DNA of 64,000 bases from Bowmanella denitrificans (lineage in GTDB: Bacteria > Pseudomonadota > Gammaproteobacteria > Enterobacterales > Alteromonadaceae). Of this stretch, positions 28,107 to 36,835 are shown one piece after another; positions within the stretch are counted from its first letter, which is position 1; every line of letters starts with the position of its first letter. The notes below the pieces were generated by a model. It saw only the letters and a list, made by a program, of their open reading frames with translations, did no database searches and was not told the DNA's origin. The DNA lies in assembly GCF_039522935.1 (NCBI RefSeq), contig NZ_BAAAEI010000023.1, positions 62,001-126,000 of the forward strand, given 5' to 3'. Made by a program: the position numbers and the translations under genes.

Positions 28107-29495
28107 ATGCATCTTAAGAATCTGTTTATCGCCATTTTTGCCCAGACATTACTTGCTTCAACCTCTTGTGCTGCTGACCGTGCTACACCCATTGATATCA
28201 ATGGAACCTGGCAGACGTCGGGGTATGGTTATGTATTTGATGTGGACTTTCCCAATGTCGCCATTTATGAACTGACAGCTGTCAGTTGTGTCGAAAGTGG
28301 CCTGCAGGCCAGTGCCATTAAACTGGATTCATCGCTTTCACAGCGTGCCAGCTTTGCGGTGAAAATTGACGGTTTTATTAATGCCGAGATGGAAATCGCT
28401 CACACTGACAGTCCTGATGAGGTTGTATTTCACCGCACTGATACCGCCGCCACTATGCGGGCTCAGCGTCTTAAAACGTTGCCCGCACTGTGCAACCACC
28501 CCAAGGACAACTCCGCTGATTTTAGCTTGAAGGTCTTTCTGCAGACCTTTAAAGAACATTACCCTTTCTTTGTTGAAAAGGACACAGATTGGGCGACGTT
28601 TAGTCAGGTGGCGTTACCCCAAGGGAATACAACTGATACAGAGTTATTCGGGCAGTTGGTTTCCCTGGTAGAACCGCTTTACGATTCGCATGTGGCAATC
28701 GTGGCGGCCAATCTGGAACAGTACTTCTTTGGCGAAGGCCGTCTGTCAGATGAAAGTGCTTATGATCACATTGATAAAGCTTTTGCCAATGTCGAAGCCA
28801 ATTACCTGATGCAGCCACTTGTGTCATTTTGCCAGGACCGGCTGGGATTCGCCTTGTTGCCGGGTAATGTTGGCTATTTAAGAGTGAAGGCATTTTCAGG
28901 GTGCAGTGAAACGGGCCAATTTGCGGACGATGAGTCCGGCTTTGGTCAGGCACTTGATACTATCTTCACTGACATCAAATTTAGCGCGCTGGTGATTGAT
29001 CTTCGCGATAACAGCGGCGGTTCCGGTCGCCTGGCGATTCAACTAGCACAGCGCTTCGCCCAGCACACCTATATTGCCTACAGAAAACAGGCAGCGGTAG
29101 ATTTTGCTGCTAGTAACGCCTGGACTGAACCGGAAGCCATTTTGGTGGCGACAAATGGTCTGCCTGGTTTTAATGGCAATATTGCCTTGTTAACCAGTTA
29201 CCAGAGTATCAGTTCTGCCGAAGCATTCGCCATGGCGCTGATGCAACGAAGTCCCAAGGTGGTGCGTATCGGTCAGCGAACCCGCGGCGTGTTTTCAGAT
29301 ATTTTGCCGCGCACATTGCCTAACGGCTGGTTGTTCGGCCTGCCAAATGAAAGGTATCTGGATGCCAAGGGGAACAGTTATGACGAGCAGGGTATTCAAC
29401 CGGATATGGAAATCAGCAATAGCAAAGGCGATCTTGAAAATGGTCAGGATAAAGTATTGGAGGCAGCGCTGAGGCATCTGCAAAACACACAATAG
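28107..29495 (+). CDS. Exported S41-family (tail-specific/tricorn-like) peptidase
   Basis: This 462-residue protein has a signal peptide (MHLKNLFIAIFAQTLLASTS, cut near 23). An N-terminal beta-rich region (25-130) and an S41 core follow. LPGNVGYLRVKAFSG, SALVIDLRDNSGGSGRLAIQ and YQSISSAEAFAMAL (serine nucleophile) lead to GQRTRGVFSDILPRTLPNG. In CtpA-type members a lysine in the TFGKG motif completes the dyad. Here that position reads TRGVFSD, so the enzyme is closer to S41B/tricorn-like members or is altered. No PDZ domain is evident. The ATG lies 27 codons before the first conserved region and has no strong ribosome site. It stands alone ahead of the TetR locus. Confidence 0.82.
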   Translation: MHLKNLFIAIFAQTLLASTSCAADRATPIDINGTWQTSGYGYVFDVDFPNVAIYELTAVSCVESGLQASAIKLDSSLSQRASFAVKIDGFINAEMEIAHTDSPDEVVFHRTDTAATMRAQRLKTLPALCNHPKDNSADFSLKVFLQTFKEHYPFFVEKDTDWATFSQVALPQGNTTDTELFGQLVSLVEPLYDSHVAIVAANLEQYFFGEGRLSDESAYDHIDKAFANVEANYLMQPLVSFCQDRLGFALLPGNVGYLRVKAFSGCSETGQFADDESGFGQALDTIFTDIKFSALVIDLRDNSGGSGRLAIQLAQRFAQHTYIAYRKQAAVDFAASNAWTEPEAILVATNGLPGFNGNIALLTSYQSISSAEAFAMALMQRSPKVVRIGQRTRGVFSDILPRTLPNGWLFGLPNERYLDAKGNSYDEQGIQPDMEISNSKGDLENGQDKVLEAALRHLQNTQ

Positions 29496-29606
29496 TCCCC
29501 TGAGCTATTCAGTGGCCTGGTGAGGCAGTTCGTGTAAAGACTTTGGTTGCTTATGCCAATGTATACAGCATGTTGTAAACCGTTTATCGCCAAGCTCTAA
29601 TGGCTT

Positions 29607-29669
29607 GCCACACGCCACACGCCACACGCCACACGCCACACGCCACACGCCACACGCCACACGCCACAC
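29607..29669. repeat. Nine perfect tandem copies of heptamer GCCACAC
   Basis: GCCACAC is repeated nine times without a mismatch (63 bases), in the gap between the S41 gene and the TetR gene. The array ends 19 bases upstream of the inferred -35 box of tetR. Short perfect arrays of this kind change copy number by slippage. A seven-base unit would shift spacing, or a reading frame, with each change. Confidence 0.97.
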
Positions 29670-29688
29670 GTTCAGCAAAAAATCCCTC

Positions 29689-29716
29689 TTGCATTGCACG
29701 CAAAACGATCTATTAT
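29689..29716 (+). promoter_or_regulatory. Probable sigma-70 promoter of the TetR gene
   Basis: TTGCAT (29689-29694), a 16-base spacer and TATTAT (29711-29716) make a good promoter. The expected start of transcription, near 29723, falls inside the first operator and leaves a leader of only ~27 bases before the ATG. Confidence 0.6.
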
Positions 29717-29744
29717 GACGATTCGTCAAGTTGACGATTCGTCA
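29716..29744 (+). promoter_or_regulatory. Twin TetR operators TGACGATTCGTCA
   Basis: The 13-base palindrome TGACGATTCGTCA occurs twice, at 29716-29728 and 29732-29744, with centres 16 bases apart. The copies overlap the inferred -10 box and transcription start and end five bases before the TetR ATG. This is the expected layout for tight self-repression by the TetR product. Confidence 0.85.
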
Positions 29745-29749
29745 AAAAA

Positions 29750-30544
29750 ATGAATTTCAGATTAAGTTGCAATAAAGACAACGAGCGTTGTCTGTTTAAA
29801 AAATTCAAAAACAAACGCCAGCAGGCCATTGCAGAGCGTGAGCAGGAACTGTTGTGCCTGGCGGAAAAACTGATGGAGGAGCACGGCTTCAGCGGTCTGA
29901 CCATGGATAAGCTGGTGGCAGCCTGTGATTATTCCAAAGGCACGGTATACAACCATTTCTCCAGTAAAGAGGATCTGATTTGCGCATTGTGCAGCAAATG
30001 TATGACCCTTGAACTGGAACTGTTTGCCCGTGCCATTACCTTTGACGGCAACGGCAGGGAACGGGTATTGGCGGTCTGTTTTGCCTACTGGTTGCATGCA
30101 GTGTTAAACCCCACGCTGTTTTATTGTGTGCTGATAGCCAAAACCCCGGCGGTGGCAGAGCGGGCATCCCCTGCGCGGCTGGAAGGCCAACTGGCGCTGG
30201 AAATGCAGCTGTCAGACACCTGCAACAGCCTGTTTGCTGCTGCAGTTGACAGTGGTGATCTACCCAAGCCAACCAGCCTGCCTTTTGAAGCCTTTAGTTT
30301 TGCTGCCTGGGCCACGGCTTTTGGCACCAATGCCTTGTTGCAGGCTGCCAGTACCTCACAATTGATTAAGGGGCTGGATGCACAGCAGGCGTTGTTGTTT
30401 AACACCAACCTGCTGCTGGACGGTATGCAATGGACACCGCTTAGCAGCCAATGGAATTACCAGGGAAGCTGGCAACGGATTGGCAAGGAGTTGTTTGCCG
30501 ATGAGCTCAGAACCCTGCAGCTAAATAAGCCTGAACAGGCATAG
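29750..30544 (+). CDS. TetR-family regulator of the export cassette
   Basis: This 264-residue protein has an N-terminal helix-turn-helix: EEHGFSGLTMDKLVAACDYS, then KGTVYNHFSSKEDLICAL. A helical ligand domain follows (about 90-230). An extra ~25 residues precede the usual TetR start (NFRLSCNKDNERCLFKKFKN). The only ATG available is the one at 29750, directly after the second operator and without a clear ribosome site, so weak initiation is expected. The gene lies 13 bases before the MMPL transporter gene and should be co-transcribed with it. It probably represses the whole unit until a ligand, perhaps a lipid or hydrophobic toxin, binds. Confidence 0.88.
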   Translation: MNFRLSCNKDNERCLFKKFKNKRQQAIAEREQELLCLAEKLMEEHGFSGLTMDKLVAACDYSKGTVYNHFSSKEDLICALCSKCMTLELELFARAITFDGNGRERVLAVCFAYWLHAVLNPTLFYCVLIAKTPAVAERASPARLEGQLALEMQLSDTCNSLFAAAVDSGDLPKPTSLPFEAFSFAAWATAFGTNALLQAASTSQLIKGLDAQQALLFNTNLLLDGMQWTPLSSQWNYQGSWQRIGKELFADELRTLQLNKPEQA

Positions 30545-30557
30545 TGAGGATAAGCAA

Positions 30558-32891
30558 ATGAGAACAATCTGGTTGAGTACCATATTGCTGCGGCCCTGGC
30601 TGACTCTGTTAGTGGGGATGTTGTTAATACTGGCGGCGGGTTTTGGTGCCAAGGATTTGTATTTTCGCGGCGACTACAAGGTGTTTTTTGCTCCGGAAAA
30701 TCCACAGATGCTGGACTATGAGGAGTTGCAACGCATCTTCACTAAGAGTGACAGTGCCAGTATTGTTGTCGCCCCCGACAGTGACGATGTGTTCCAACCT
30801 GATACCTTATTGCTGGTTCGGGAACTGACCGATGCGGCCTGGCAAATCCCTTATTCGACCCGGGTTGACTCCATTGCCAATTTTCAGCACACCTCGGCCG
30901 AAGAAGACGAGTTGCTGGTCGAGGATTTGTTTCTGGATCCCGCCTCTATGAGCCCAGCGCAGATCCGCGCGGCCAAAGCCGTAGCCTTATCTGAACCGAA
31001 TTTGCTGGACAAAGCCATTTCCCCAAAAGGCCATGTGACCATGCTGAACATTACTGTGCAATTGCCTGATGCCGACCAAACTCAGGCTGTACAGGAAATT
31101 AGCCAGCAAGTTTTGGCACTGACCGAGCGCATGGGGCAAAAATATCCTGGGCATAGTTTCTATCACACTGGCGTGGTGTTTATGAACAATGCCTTTGCGT
31201 CAGAAGCGCAACATGATGCCGAGACCCTGGTGCCTATGATGTTTGTGGTTATTGTGCTGGTGCTATGGTTATTACTGCGCTCTTTCACCGGAACCTTGTC
31301 CACTGTTGTTGTGATTATTACCGCCATTGTCGCCACTATGGGCATGGCTGGCTGGATGGGCATGTTTTTAAGCACGGCCACAGTGAATGTGCCGACGTTA
31401 GTGATGACACTGGCGGTGGCAGATTGCGTGCATGTTATTTCTTCCATGCTGTATGCTCTGCGTCAGGGTAAGGACAAGGCTGACGCCATCCGCTACGCCA
31501 TGGAACTGAACCTGATGCCTATTTTTATCACCAGCGTGACTACATCCATTGGCTTCTTAACCATGAATTTTTCAGATGTGCCGATTCTGGCAGATCTGGG
31601 AAATCTGACAGCCATTGGCGTGATGCTGGCATTTCTGTTTTCTGTCACCTTGCTGCCCGCCCTGTTGTTGTTATTGCCTATGCGGGTAAGCAACAAGCAA
31701 AAAGGCAAGGACGGTGCTATGGAGGCATTTGGTGAATGGGTAATCAATCATTATAAAAGTTTGTTGCCGCTGTCGGTATTGCTGACCCTGGGCGCCGTGG
31801 CGGCCACCCTGAATAACAACATTAACGATGAAGCCACAAAGTATTTTGACAGATCGACGGCCTTTCGTCAGTCCACCGATTTTCAGCAGGATAATATCAG
31901 TGGCATGTCGACCATGGATTTTGGCCTGTTTTTTTCCGAGCCTTCGGCCCTGAACAAACCTGACAATCTGCAATTGGTCGAGGATTTTACCCGTTGGCTA
32001 AGGGCCCAGCCGGAAGTTGATCATGTCAGCAGCATCAGTGACACCTTTAAGCGCTTAAATAAAAATATGCATGGGGATGACGACAGCTATTACCAATTAC
32101 CGGCCGAGAGAGAGTTGGCCGCCCAATACCTGTTGCTATATGAAATGTCGCTGCCCTTTGGTTTGGACCTGAATAATCAGGTCAATTTGGATAAGTCGGC
32201 CACTCGTGTGATGACGACACTGAAAAATCTCGGCAGTAAAGAATTTACCGAGTTTGAACGCCACGCCAGGGACTGGATGGCAGAACATGCGCCGCAGGTC
32301 ACTGTCACTGCTGGTAGTCCGTCACTGATGTTTGCTCATATTGGCGAGCGCAATATGGCCAGTATGATTGAAGGCACGGTGTTGGCGCTGATTCTGATCT
32401 CAGGTCTACTGGTGTTTGCCCTGCGCTCCTGGCGTATGGGCGCCATCAGCTTGTTACCCAACCTGTTACCTGCAGGAATTGGTTTTGGTATTTGGGGATT
32501 ATATTCCGGGCAAATCAACATGGGTTTGTCGGTAGTCATGAGTATGGCACTGGGCATTATCGTTGATGATACTGTGCACTTCCTGAGTAAATATCGACAT
32601 GCCCGCGGAGAAGGGGCCAATGCCGAGCAGGCCGTGCGCTATGCTTTTACCAGTGTGGGTCGGGCATTGTGGATCACCACCCTGGTACTGGTGATGGGTT
32701 TTTCAGTGTTGGCGATGTCCAGCTTTGCCTTAAACGCCGATATGGGTATGCTCACCGGCATTATTATTCTGGTGGCGCTGGCGGTGGATTTCCTGTTTCT
32801 GCCAGCCTTCCTGATGGTTTTCGATAAGCAAAAAACAAACACAGAGGATAACGCGGATGATACGGACAAAAAGCTGCAAACTGCTCATTAG
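30558..32891 (+). CDS. MMPL/RND-superfamily exporter
   Basis: This 777-residue protein has the RND plan of two repeats. Each has one helix, a periplasmic loop and five helices (helices near 12-32 and 222-380, then 410-430 and 610-750). The helix-4-like segments LVMTLAVADCVHVISSMLYA and VVMSMALGIIVDDTVHFLSK carry the conserved acidic residues of MMPL transporters. It likely moves lipids or hydrophobic compounds across the inner membrane using the proton gradient. A ribosome site GTGAGGATAAGC precedes the ATG. Its 3' end overlaps the start of the LolA-like gene by 35 bases. The neighbours suggest a trans-envelope lipid route. Confidence 0.88.
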   Translation: MRTIWLSTILLRPWLTLLVGMLLILAAGFGAKDLYFRGDYKVFFAPENPQMLDYEELQRIFTKSDSASIVVAPDSDDVFQPDTLLLVRELTDAAWQIPYSTRVDSIANFQHTSAEEDELLVEDLFLDPASMSPAQIRAAKAVALSEPNLLDKAISPKGHVTMLNITVQLPDADQTQAVQEISQQVLALTERMGQKYPGHSFYHTGVVFMNNAFASEAQHDAETLVPMMFVVIVLVLWLLLRSFTGTLSTVVVIITAIVATMGMAGWMGMFLSTATVNVPTLVMTLAVADCVHVISSMLYALRQGKDKADAIRYAMELNLMPIFITSVTTSIGFLTMNFSDVPILADLGNLTAIGVMLAFLFSVTLLPALLLLLPMRVSNKQKGKDGAMEAFGEWVINHYKSLLPLSVLLTLGAVAATLNNNINDEATKYFDRSTAFRQSTDFQQDNISGMSTMDFGLFFSEPSALNKPDNLQLVEDFTRWLRAQPEVDHVSSISDTFKRLNKNMHGDDDSYYQLPAERELAAQYLLLYEMSLPFGLDLNNQVNLDKSATRVMTTLKNLGSKEFTEFERHARDWMAEHAPQVTVTAGSPSLMFAHIGERNMASMIEGTVLALILISGLLVFALRSWRMGAISLLPNLLPAGIGFGIWGLYSGQINMGLSVVMSMALGIIVDDTVHFLSKYRHARGEGANAEQAVRYAFTSVGRALWITTLVLVMGFSVLAMSSFALNADMGMLTGIIILVALAVDFLFLPAFLMVFDKQKTNTEDNADDTDKKLQTAH

Positions 32892-33654
32892 TGCACTACT
32901 CAGCCTGTTGGTGGTGGCTCAGGTACAGGCTCAAAGCGCCGAAGAAAAAGGCCTGGCCATTGCCAAAGAGCGAAAAAGCCGGGATTTGGGCTGGCAGAAC
33001 AGTCAGGCTGAGGCCAGTATGATCCTGCGTACCGCCAACCGGCAGGAAATCGAAAGGCGCATGCGTTTACTGACGCTGGAAATGCAGGACGACGGTGACA
33101 AGGGCCTGACTATTTTTGATCAGCCAGCGGATGTGAAAGGCACGGCCTTTTTAAATTACTCCCATGCGGTGGAGCCTGACGAGCAATGGATGTACCTGCC
33201 TGCGTTGAAACGGGTAAAGCGTATTGCTTCGAAGAATAAGTCAGGACCTTTTATGGGCAGTGAATTTGCCTTTGAAGATCTGAGTTCTTTTGAGGTGGAG
33301 AAGTTCAGCTACAAATACCTGCGTGATGAAAAGTGTCATGATCAGGATTGTTTTGTGGTGGAGCAGATTCCGGCCTATGAACATTCAGGTTATACCCGAC
33401 TGGTTACCTGGTTAGACAAAGAGCACTACAGAGCTCACAAGGTGGAATTTTATGACCGTAAGAACAGCCTGTTGAAAACCCTGACCATGCATGACTTTAA
33501 GTTGTATCTGGATAAGTACTGGCGGCCCATGAAGCTGTCCATGCAGAATCATCAAACCAGAAAAAGCACCGACCTGGTGACCCATGAACTGAATTTTCGC
33601 ACCGGTCTGACAGAAGATGATTTCAGCCAGGCGGCGCTGAAGCGCGCCAGATAG
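32857..33654 (+). CDS. LolA-like outer-membrane lipoprotein-sorting protein
   Basis: This 265-residue exported protein has a signal peptide (SCKLLISALLSLLVVAQVQA, cut near 26). A LolA/LppX-like fold region includes MRLLTLEMQDDGDKGLTIFD, then MYLPALKRVKRIASKNKSG, FMGSEFAFEDLSSFEVEKF, and YTRLVTWLDKEHY. This is the pattern of the 'outer membrane lipoprotein-sorting protein' family commonly found beside MMPL genes. It probably accepts a lipid from the transporter in the periplasm. The ATG lies within the 3' end of the transporter gene in another frame, with AGAGGA nine bases ahead, so translation is coupled. Confidence 0.87.
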   Translation: MIRTKSCKLLISALLSLLVVAQVQAQSAEEKGLAIAKERKSRDLGWQNSQAEASMILRTANRQEIERRMRLLTLEMQDDGDKGLTIFDQPADVKGTAFLNYSHAVEPDEQWMYLPALKRVKRIASKNKSGPFMGSEFAFEDLSSFEVEKFSYKYLRDEKCHDQDCFVVEQIPAYEHSGYTRLVTWLDKEHYRAHKVEFYDRKNSLLKTLTMHDFKLYLDKYWRPMKLSMQNHQTRKSTDLVTHELNFRTGLTEDDFSQAALKRAR

Positions 33655-33662
33655 GAGGAAGG

Positions 33663-34847
33663 GTGAAAAAATCGCTAACGGCTGTGGCGCTGCTGATGGC
33701 CTGCGGGGCATCGGCAGACACCCAGACATATGTAAAAGCGGCCCTGGAGCAACGCTTTTATTTTCAGGACGGGTTGTACGAGCAACAACATGACAGTGAT
33801 ATCTCGGTATTTGTTGAGCCGGAGTTTTATCATAGCTGGAATGACGGTAGCGACAGCCTGAATGTTAAACCCTTTTTTCGTTACGACAGCCGCGACAGTG
33901 AACGCACCCATATGGATATTCGCGAACTGATTTGGCTGCACGTGGGCGATGAATGGGAAATGCGCGCCGGTATTGGCAAAGTGTTCTGGGGGCAGACTGA
34001 ATCCCAGCATCTGGTGGATGTGATCAATCAGACCGATTTTATTGAAGCCATTGATGCTGAAGAGAAGCTGGGACAGCCCATGGTACAGTTTTCGCTGGTC
34101 AAGGACTGGGGAAATCTGAGCCTGTTTGCCTTGCCTTATTTTCGTGAGCGCACCTTCAGCGGTGTGGAAGGGCGTTTTCGGTTGCCACTGCGGGTGGATA
34201 CCGACAATCCCCTGTTTGAATCTGCAGACGAGGAAAAGCATCTGGATTGGGCCGTTCGTTATATGGGCTATCTAGGTGACCTGGAGTTGGGTTTGTCCTG
34301 GTTTGATGGCACCAATCGCGAGCCGCTATTGAAGCCCGCCATGAACGGACAGGAAGCCGTGTTAAGACCCTATTATGGGCAAATGCAACAGGCCGGGCTG
34401 GATATGTTGATGGTCTCCGGTGCGACCTTGTACAAGCTGGAAGCTATTCATCGCAAAACCGAACTGGACAGCTACTACGCGCTGACGGCCGGATTTGAGT
34501 ACACCTCGGTGGGGGTGCTGAACTCGGTATACGATATCGGCTGGTTGATGGAATACCAATACGACGAACGGGATGAACAGGCTACCAGTCTGGGCCAGAA
34601 CGATCTGATGCTGGGGACCAGGCTGATTTTCAACGATATCAATGGTACCGAACTGCTTATTGCCTTTATTCAGGATCTTGATGAAAGCGGCAGTCGCAGT
34701 GGCTATATTGAAGCGTCCAGTCGCATTAACGACCATTGGAAATGGCGTATCGACGGTTGGTTTTTCAGCTCAGATACCGAGGAGGATCGGGCATATATGC
34801 TGCGCCGCGATGATTATCTGCAATTCAGCCTGGAGTATTATTTTTAG
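33663..34847 (+). CDS. Outer-membrane beta-barrel protein of the MMPL cassette
   Basis: This 394-residue protein starts with GTG directly behind a strong AGGAGGAAGG site. It has a signal peptide (KKSLTAVALLMACGASA) and alternating beta-strand patterns to the end, closing with LQFSLEYYF, whose terminal phenylalanine is typical of barrel proteins. There is a repeated acidic theme (YDSRDSERTHMDIRELIW, then MRAGIGKVFWGQTESQHLVD). Similar proteins follow MMPL plus LolA-like genes in other marine gammaproteobacteria. It would supply the outer-membrane step of the route. No named family is certain; DUF1302-type proteins are a possible relation. Confidence 0.75.
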   Translation: MKKSLTAVALLMACGASADTQTYVKAALEQRFYFQDGLYEQQHDSDISVFVEPEFYHSWNDGSDSLNVKPFFRYDSRDSERTHMDIRELIWLHVGDEWEMRAGIGKVFWGQTESQHLVDVINQTDFIEAIDAEEKLGQPMVQFSLVKDWGNLSLFALPYFRERTFSGVEGRFRLPLRVDTDNPLFESADEEKHLDWAVRYMGYLGDLELGLSWFDGTNREPLLKPAMNGQEAVLRPYYGQMQQAGLDMLMVSGATLYKLEAIHRKTELDSYYALTAGFEYTSVGVLNSVYDIGWLMEYQYDERDEQATSLGQNDLMLGTRLIFNDINGTELLIAFIQDLDESGSRSGYIEASSRINDHWKWRIDGWFFSSDTEEDRAYMLRRDDYLQFSLEYYF

Positions 34848-34923
34848 CACTGCACAGGGCCATTGGCCGATAAATTGTCATGCAATTGTGGCACAATGGC
34901 GCTTTTATCGAGCGTAGGGCCTG

Positions 34924-35454
34924 ATGCAAACACTGACTATTCTGGTTGGCTCCACCAATCCCGTCAAAATTAATGCGGTTGAAGGGGCGTTTTCTGCCCT
35001 TTTCCCCCAGACCCTGATTCAGTGCCAGGGGCTGTCGGTGCCATCCGGCGTCCCCGACCAGCCAATGAATGAGGCCGATACCCGCCAGGGCGCGGTAAAC
35101 CGGGTTATTGCCTGTCAGCGTCAGGCTGAGGCGGATTACTATGTGGCCGCTGAAGGTGGTGTGGATGAGTTTATTGATGGTCCTGCCACCTTTGCCTATG
35201 TGGTGATCGCCGATAAGCATAAACAATCGGTTGGTCGCAGCGCCAATCTGCCGTTGCCACCGGTTGTCTGGCGGGCCTTGCAGGCCGGTGAAGAGCTTGG
35301 CCCGGTGATGGACCGGCAATTCCAACAAACCAATATCAAGCACAAAGGTGGCGCTATTGGGCTGCTGACCAATGGCCGTGAAACCCGTCAAAGTGCTTAT
35401 CATCAGGCGCTGGTACTTGCCATGGCGCCGTTTTTACACCCGCAACTCTATTAA
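34924..35454 (+). CDS. yjjX: Inosine/xanthosine triphosphatase
   Basis: This 176-residue enzyme begins with TLTILVGSTNPVKINAVEGA, the YjjX/NTPase-1 start. SVPSGVPDQPMNEADTRQGA, AAEGGVDEF and TNIKHKGGAIGLLTNGRETR are also present, all typical of YjjX. It hydrolyses ITP and XTP, guarding against damaged purine nucleotides. A weak ribosome site (GTAGGG) precedes the ATG. yjjG follows nine bases after the stop, so two nucleotide-sanitising enzymes share an operon, as their names being neighbours in E. coli might suggest. Confidence 0.92.
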   Translation: MQTLTILVGSTNPVKINAVEGAFSALFPQTLIQCQGLSVPSGVPDQPMNEADTRQGAVNRVIACQRQAEADYYVAAEGGVDEFIDGPATFAYVVIADKHKQSVGRSANLPLPPVVWRALQAGEELGPVMDRQFQQTNIKHKGGAIGLLTNGRETRQSAYHQALVLAMAPFLHPQLY

Positions 35455-35463
35455 GGAGACCTG

Positions 35464-36144
35464 ATGCAGTACCCCTGGATCCTGTTTGATGCTGACGACA
35501 CCTTGTTTGATTTCGACGCCTTTGCTGGGCTGAAACTGGCTTTTTCACGTTTTGAACAGCAGTTTGACGATACAGATTATCGAGATTTTCTGCATATCAG
35601 TATGCCGCTGTGGCGCCAGTACCAGGACGGAGAAATTACTTCAACAGAGTTGCAGCATCGTCGTTTTGCCCCCTGGGCGCAGAAACACGGCATACAGGCC
35701 GGGCAGATCAATGAGTTTTTTGTGGATGCCATGGGCCAGACCAGCAAGTTATTGCCGGGCGCTCGCGAACTGCTGGAAGCCATTAGCGGTAAAGCCACGT
35801 TGGGGATTATTACTAATGGTTTCACCCGTATGCAGCAAATTCGTCTGGATAACAACGGCGTCAGTGAGCATTTTCAGCATCTGGTGATTTCCGAACAAGT
35901 GGGGGTGGCGAAACCTCATAAAGGGATCTTTGAACACACTATGGCACTGCTGGGTAATCCGCCCAAAGAGCAGGTGCTGATGGTCGGCGATAATCCCCAT
36001 GCCGATGTGTTGGGTGGCCTGAATGCCGGTATTCATACCTGCTGGTTGAATATGCAAGGGCAGGTGCGACCCCAGGGCATTGACCCGCACTATGAGATCA
36101 CTGATCTGTTCCAGTTGCGGGATTTGTTGGTCAACGCAGCTTAA
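35464..36144 (+). CDS. yjjG: Pyrimidine 5'-nucleotidase of the HAD family
   Basis: This 226-residue HAD phosphatase has motif I ILFDADDTLFDFDAF (nucleophile and acid DxD), motif II LGIITNGF, the lysine in GVAKPHKGIF, and motif IV MVGDNPHADVLGG. Length and the start MQYPWILFDADDTLF match YjjG. It dephosphorylates dUMP, UMP and damaged pyrimidine nucleotides. A GGAGA site precedes the ATG. Its TAA overlaps the TAA of the convergent yigZ by three bases. Confidence 0.93.
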   Translation: MQYPWILFDADDTLFDFDAFAGLKLAFSRFEQQFDDTDYRDFLHISMPLWRQYQDGEITSTELQHRRFAPWAQKHGIQAGQINEFFVDAMGQTSKLLPGARELLEAISGKATLGIITNGFTRMQQIRLDNNGVSEHFQHLVISEQVGVAKPHKGIFEHTMALLGNPPKEQVLMVGDNPHADVLGGLNAGIHTCWLNMQGQVRPQGIDPHYEITDLFQLRDLLVNAA

Positions 36145-36761
36145 CTAAGGCTGGCGGGAATGCTGATTTCGAGTGCGCCAGCACAAAGATCGGTCAACTG
36201 GCGCAAGCATTGTTCTTTCTGCTCATTGGCCACGGCGAAATGCATCTCCACCTGCTGGTGGTAATGGATCTGCGGTTCGCTGATATCAAACTGCCCCAGG
36301 CAATGGCGAACATTGGCTTCCAGCGCATAATCAATGCGTATATGCACCTCGGTGCGTGGCACCTGCAATCTGGTGGGAAGTTCGTTCAGGGCACCGGTCA
36401 CTGCATCGGAATAGGCCCGTTGTAAGCCGCCGGTGCCCAGCTTAATTCCACCATAGTAGCGCACCACCGCCACCACAATTTCTCCCAGGCCGGAATGCTG
36501 CAACACCTTGAGCATGGGGCGGCCTGCGGTGCCGGACGGTTCACCGTCATCACTCATGGACATCAGGGTAGTGTTGGGCGGACCGGCGATATAGGCCCAG
36601 CATACATGGGCTGCTTGCGGGTGTAATTGGCGTTGCAGGCGAATAAAGTCTTCCGCCGACTGCCGGTTATCGGCATGTTGCACCAGACACAAAAAACGGC
36701 TGCGCTTGATGTCAAATTCGTATTGATGGGCGGCGGCGGGGACTGAATACACGGAGAGCAT
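36141..36761 (-). CDS. yigZ: YigZ/IMPACT family protein
   Basis: This 206-residue protein has the IMPACT family core: FDIKRSRFLCLVQHADN, SMSDDGEPSGTAGRPMLKVL and VVRYYGGIKLGTGGLQRAYS. A C-terminal DUF1949-like domain follows. The biochemical function is unsettled, though links to translation control are proposed for eukaryotic IMPACT. AGGAAC lies eight bases before the ATG. It is convergent with yjjG; the two stop codons share a TTAA palindrome. Confidence 0.93.
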   Translation of the reverse strand: MLSVYSVPAAAHQYEFDIKRSRFLCLVQHADNRQSAEDFIRLQRQLHPQAAHVCWAYIAGPPNTTLMSMSDDGEPSGTAGRPMLKVLQHSGLGEIVVAVVRYYGGIKLGTGGLQRAYSDAVTGALNELPTRLQVPRTEVHIRIDYALEANVRHCLGQFDISEPQIHYHQQVEMHFAVANEQKEQCLRQLTDLCAGALEISIPASLS

Positions 36762-36835
36762 GGCCGGTTCCTGGCTGCGAAAGGCCGCTATTGTGCCACA
36801 AAACCGCTCGCTATGCAGGATATGCGTTTGCTCGT

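Noticed and set aside
29505..29729. Minus-strand open frame with VWRVACG peptide repeats
   Set aside because: The peptide repeat is only the translation of the GCCACAC heptamer array; flanks are not protein-like and the frame overlaps the TetR promoter.
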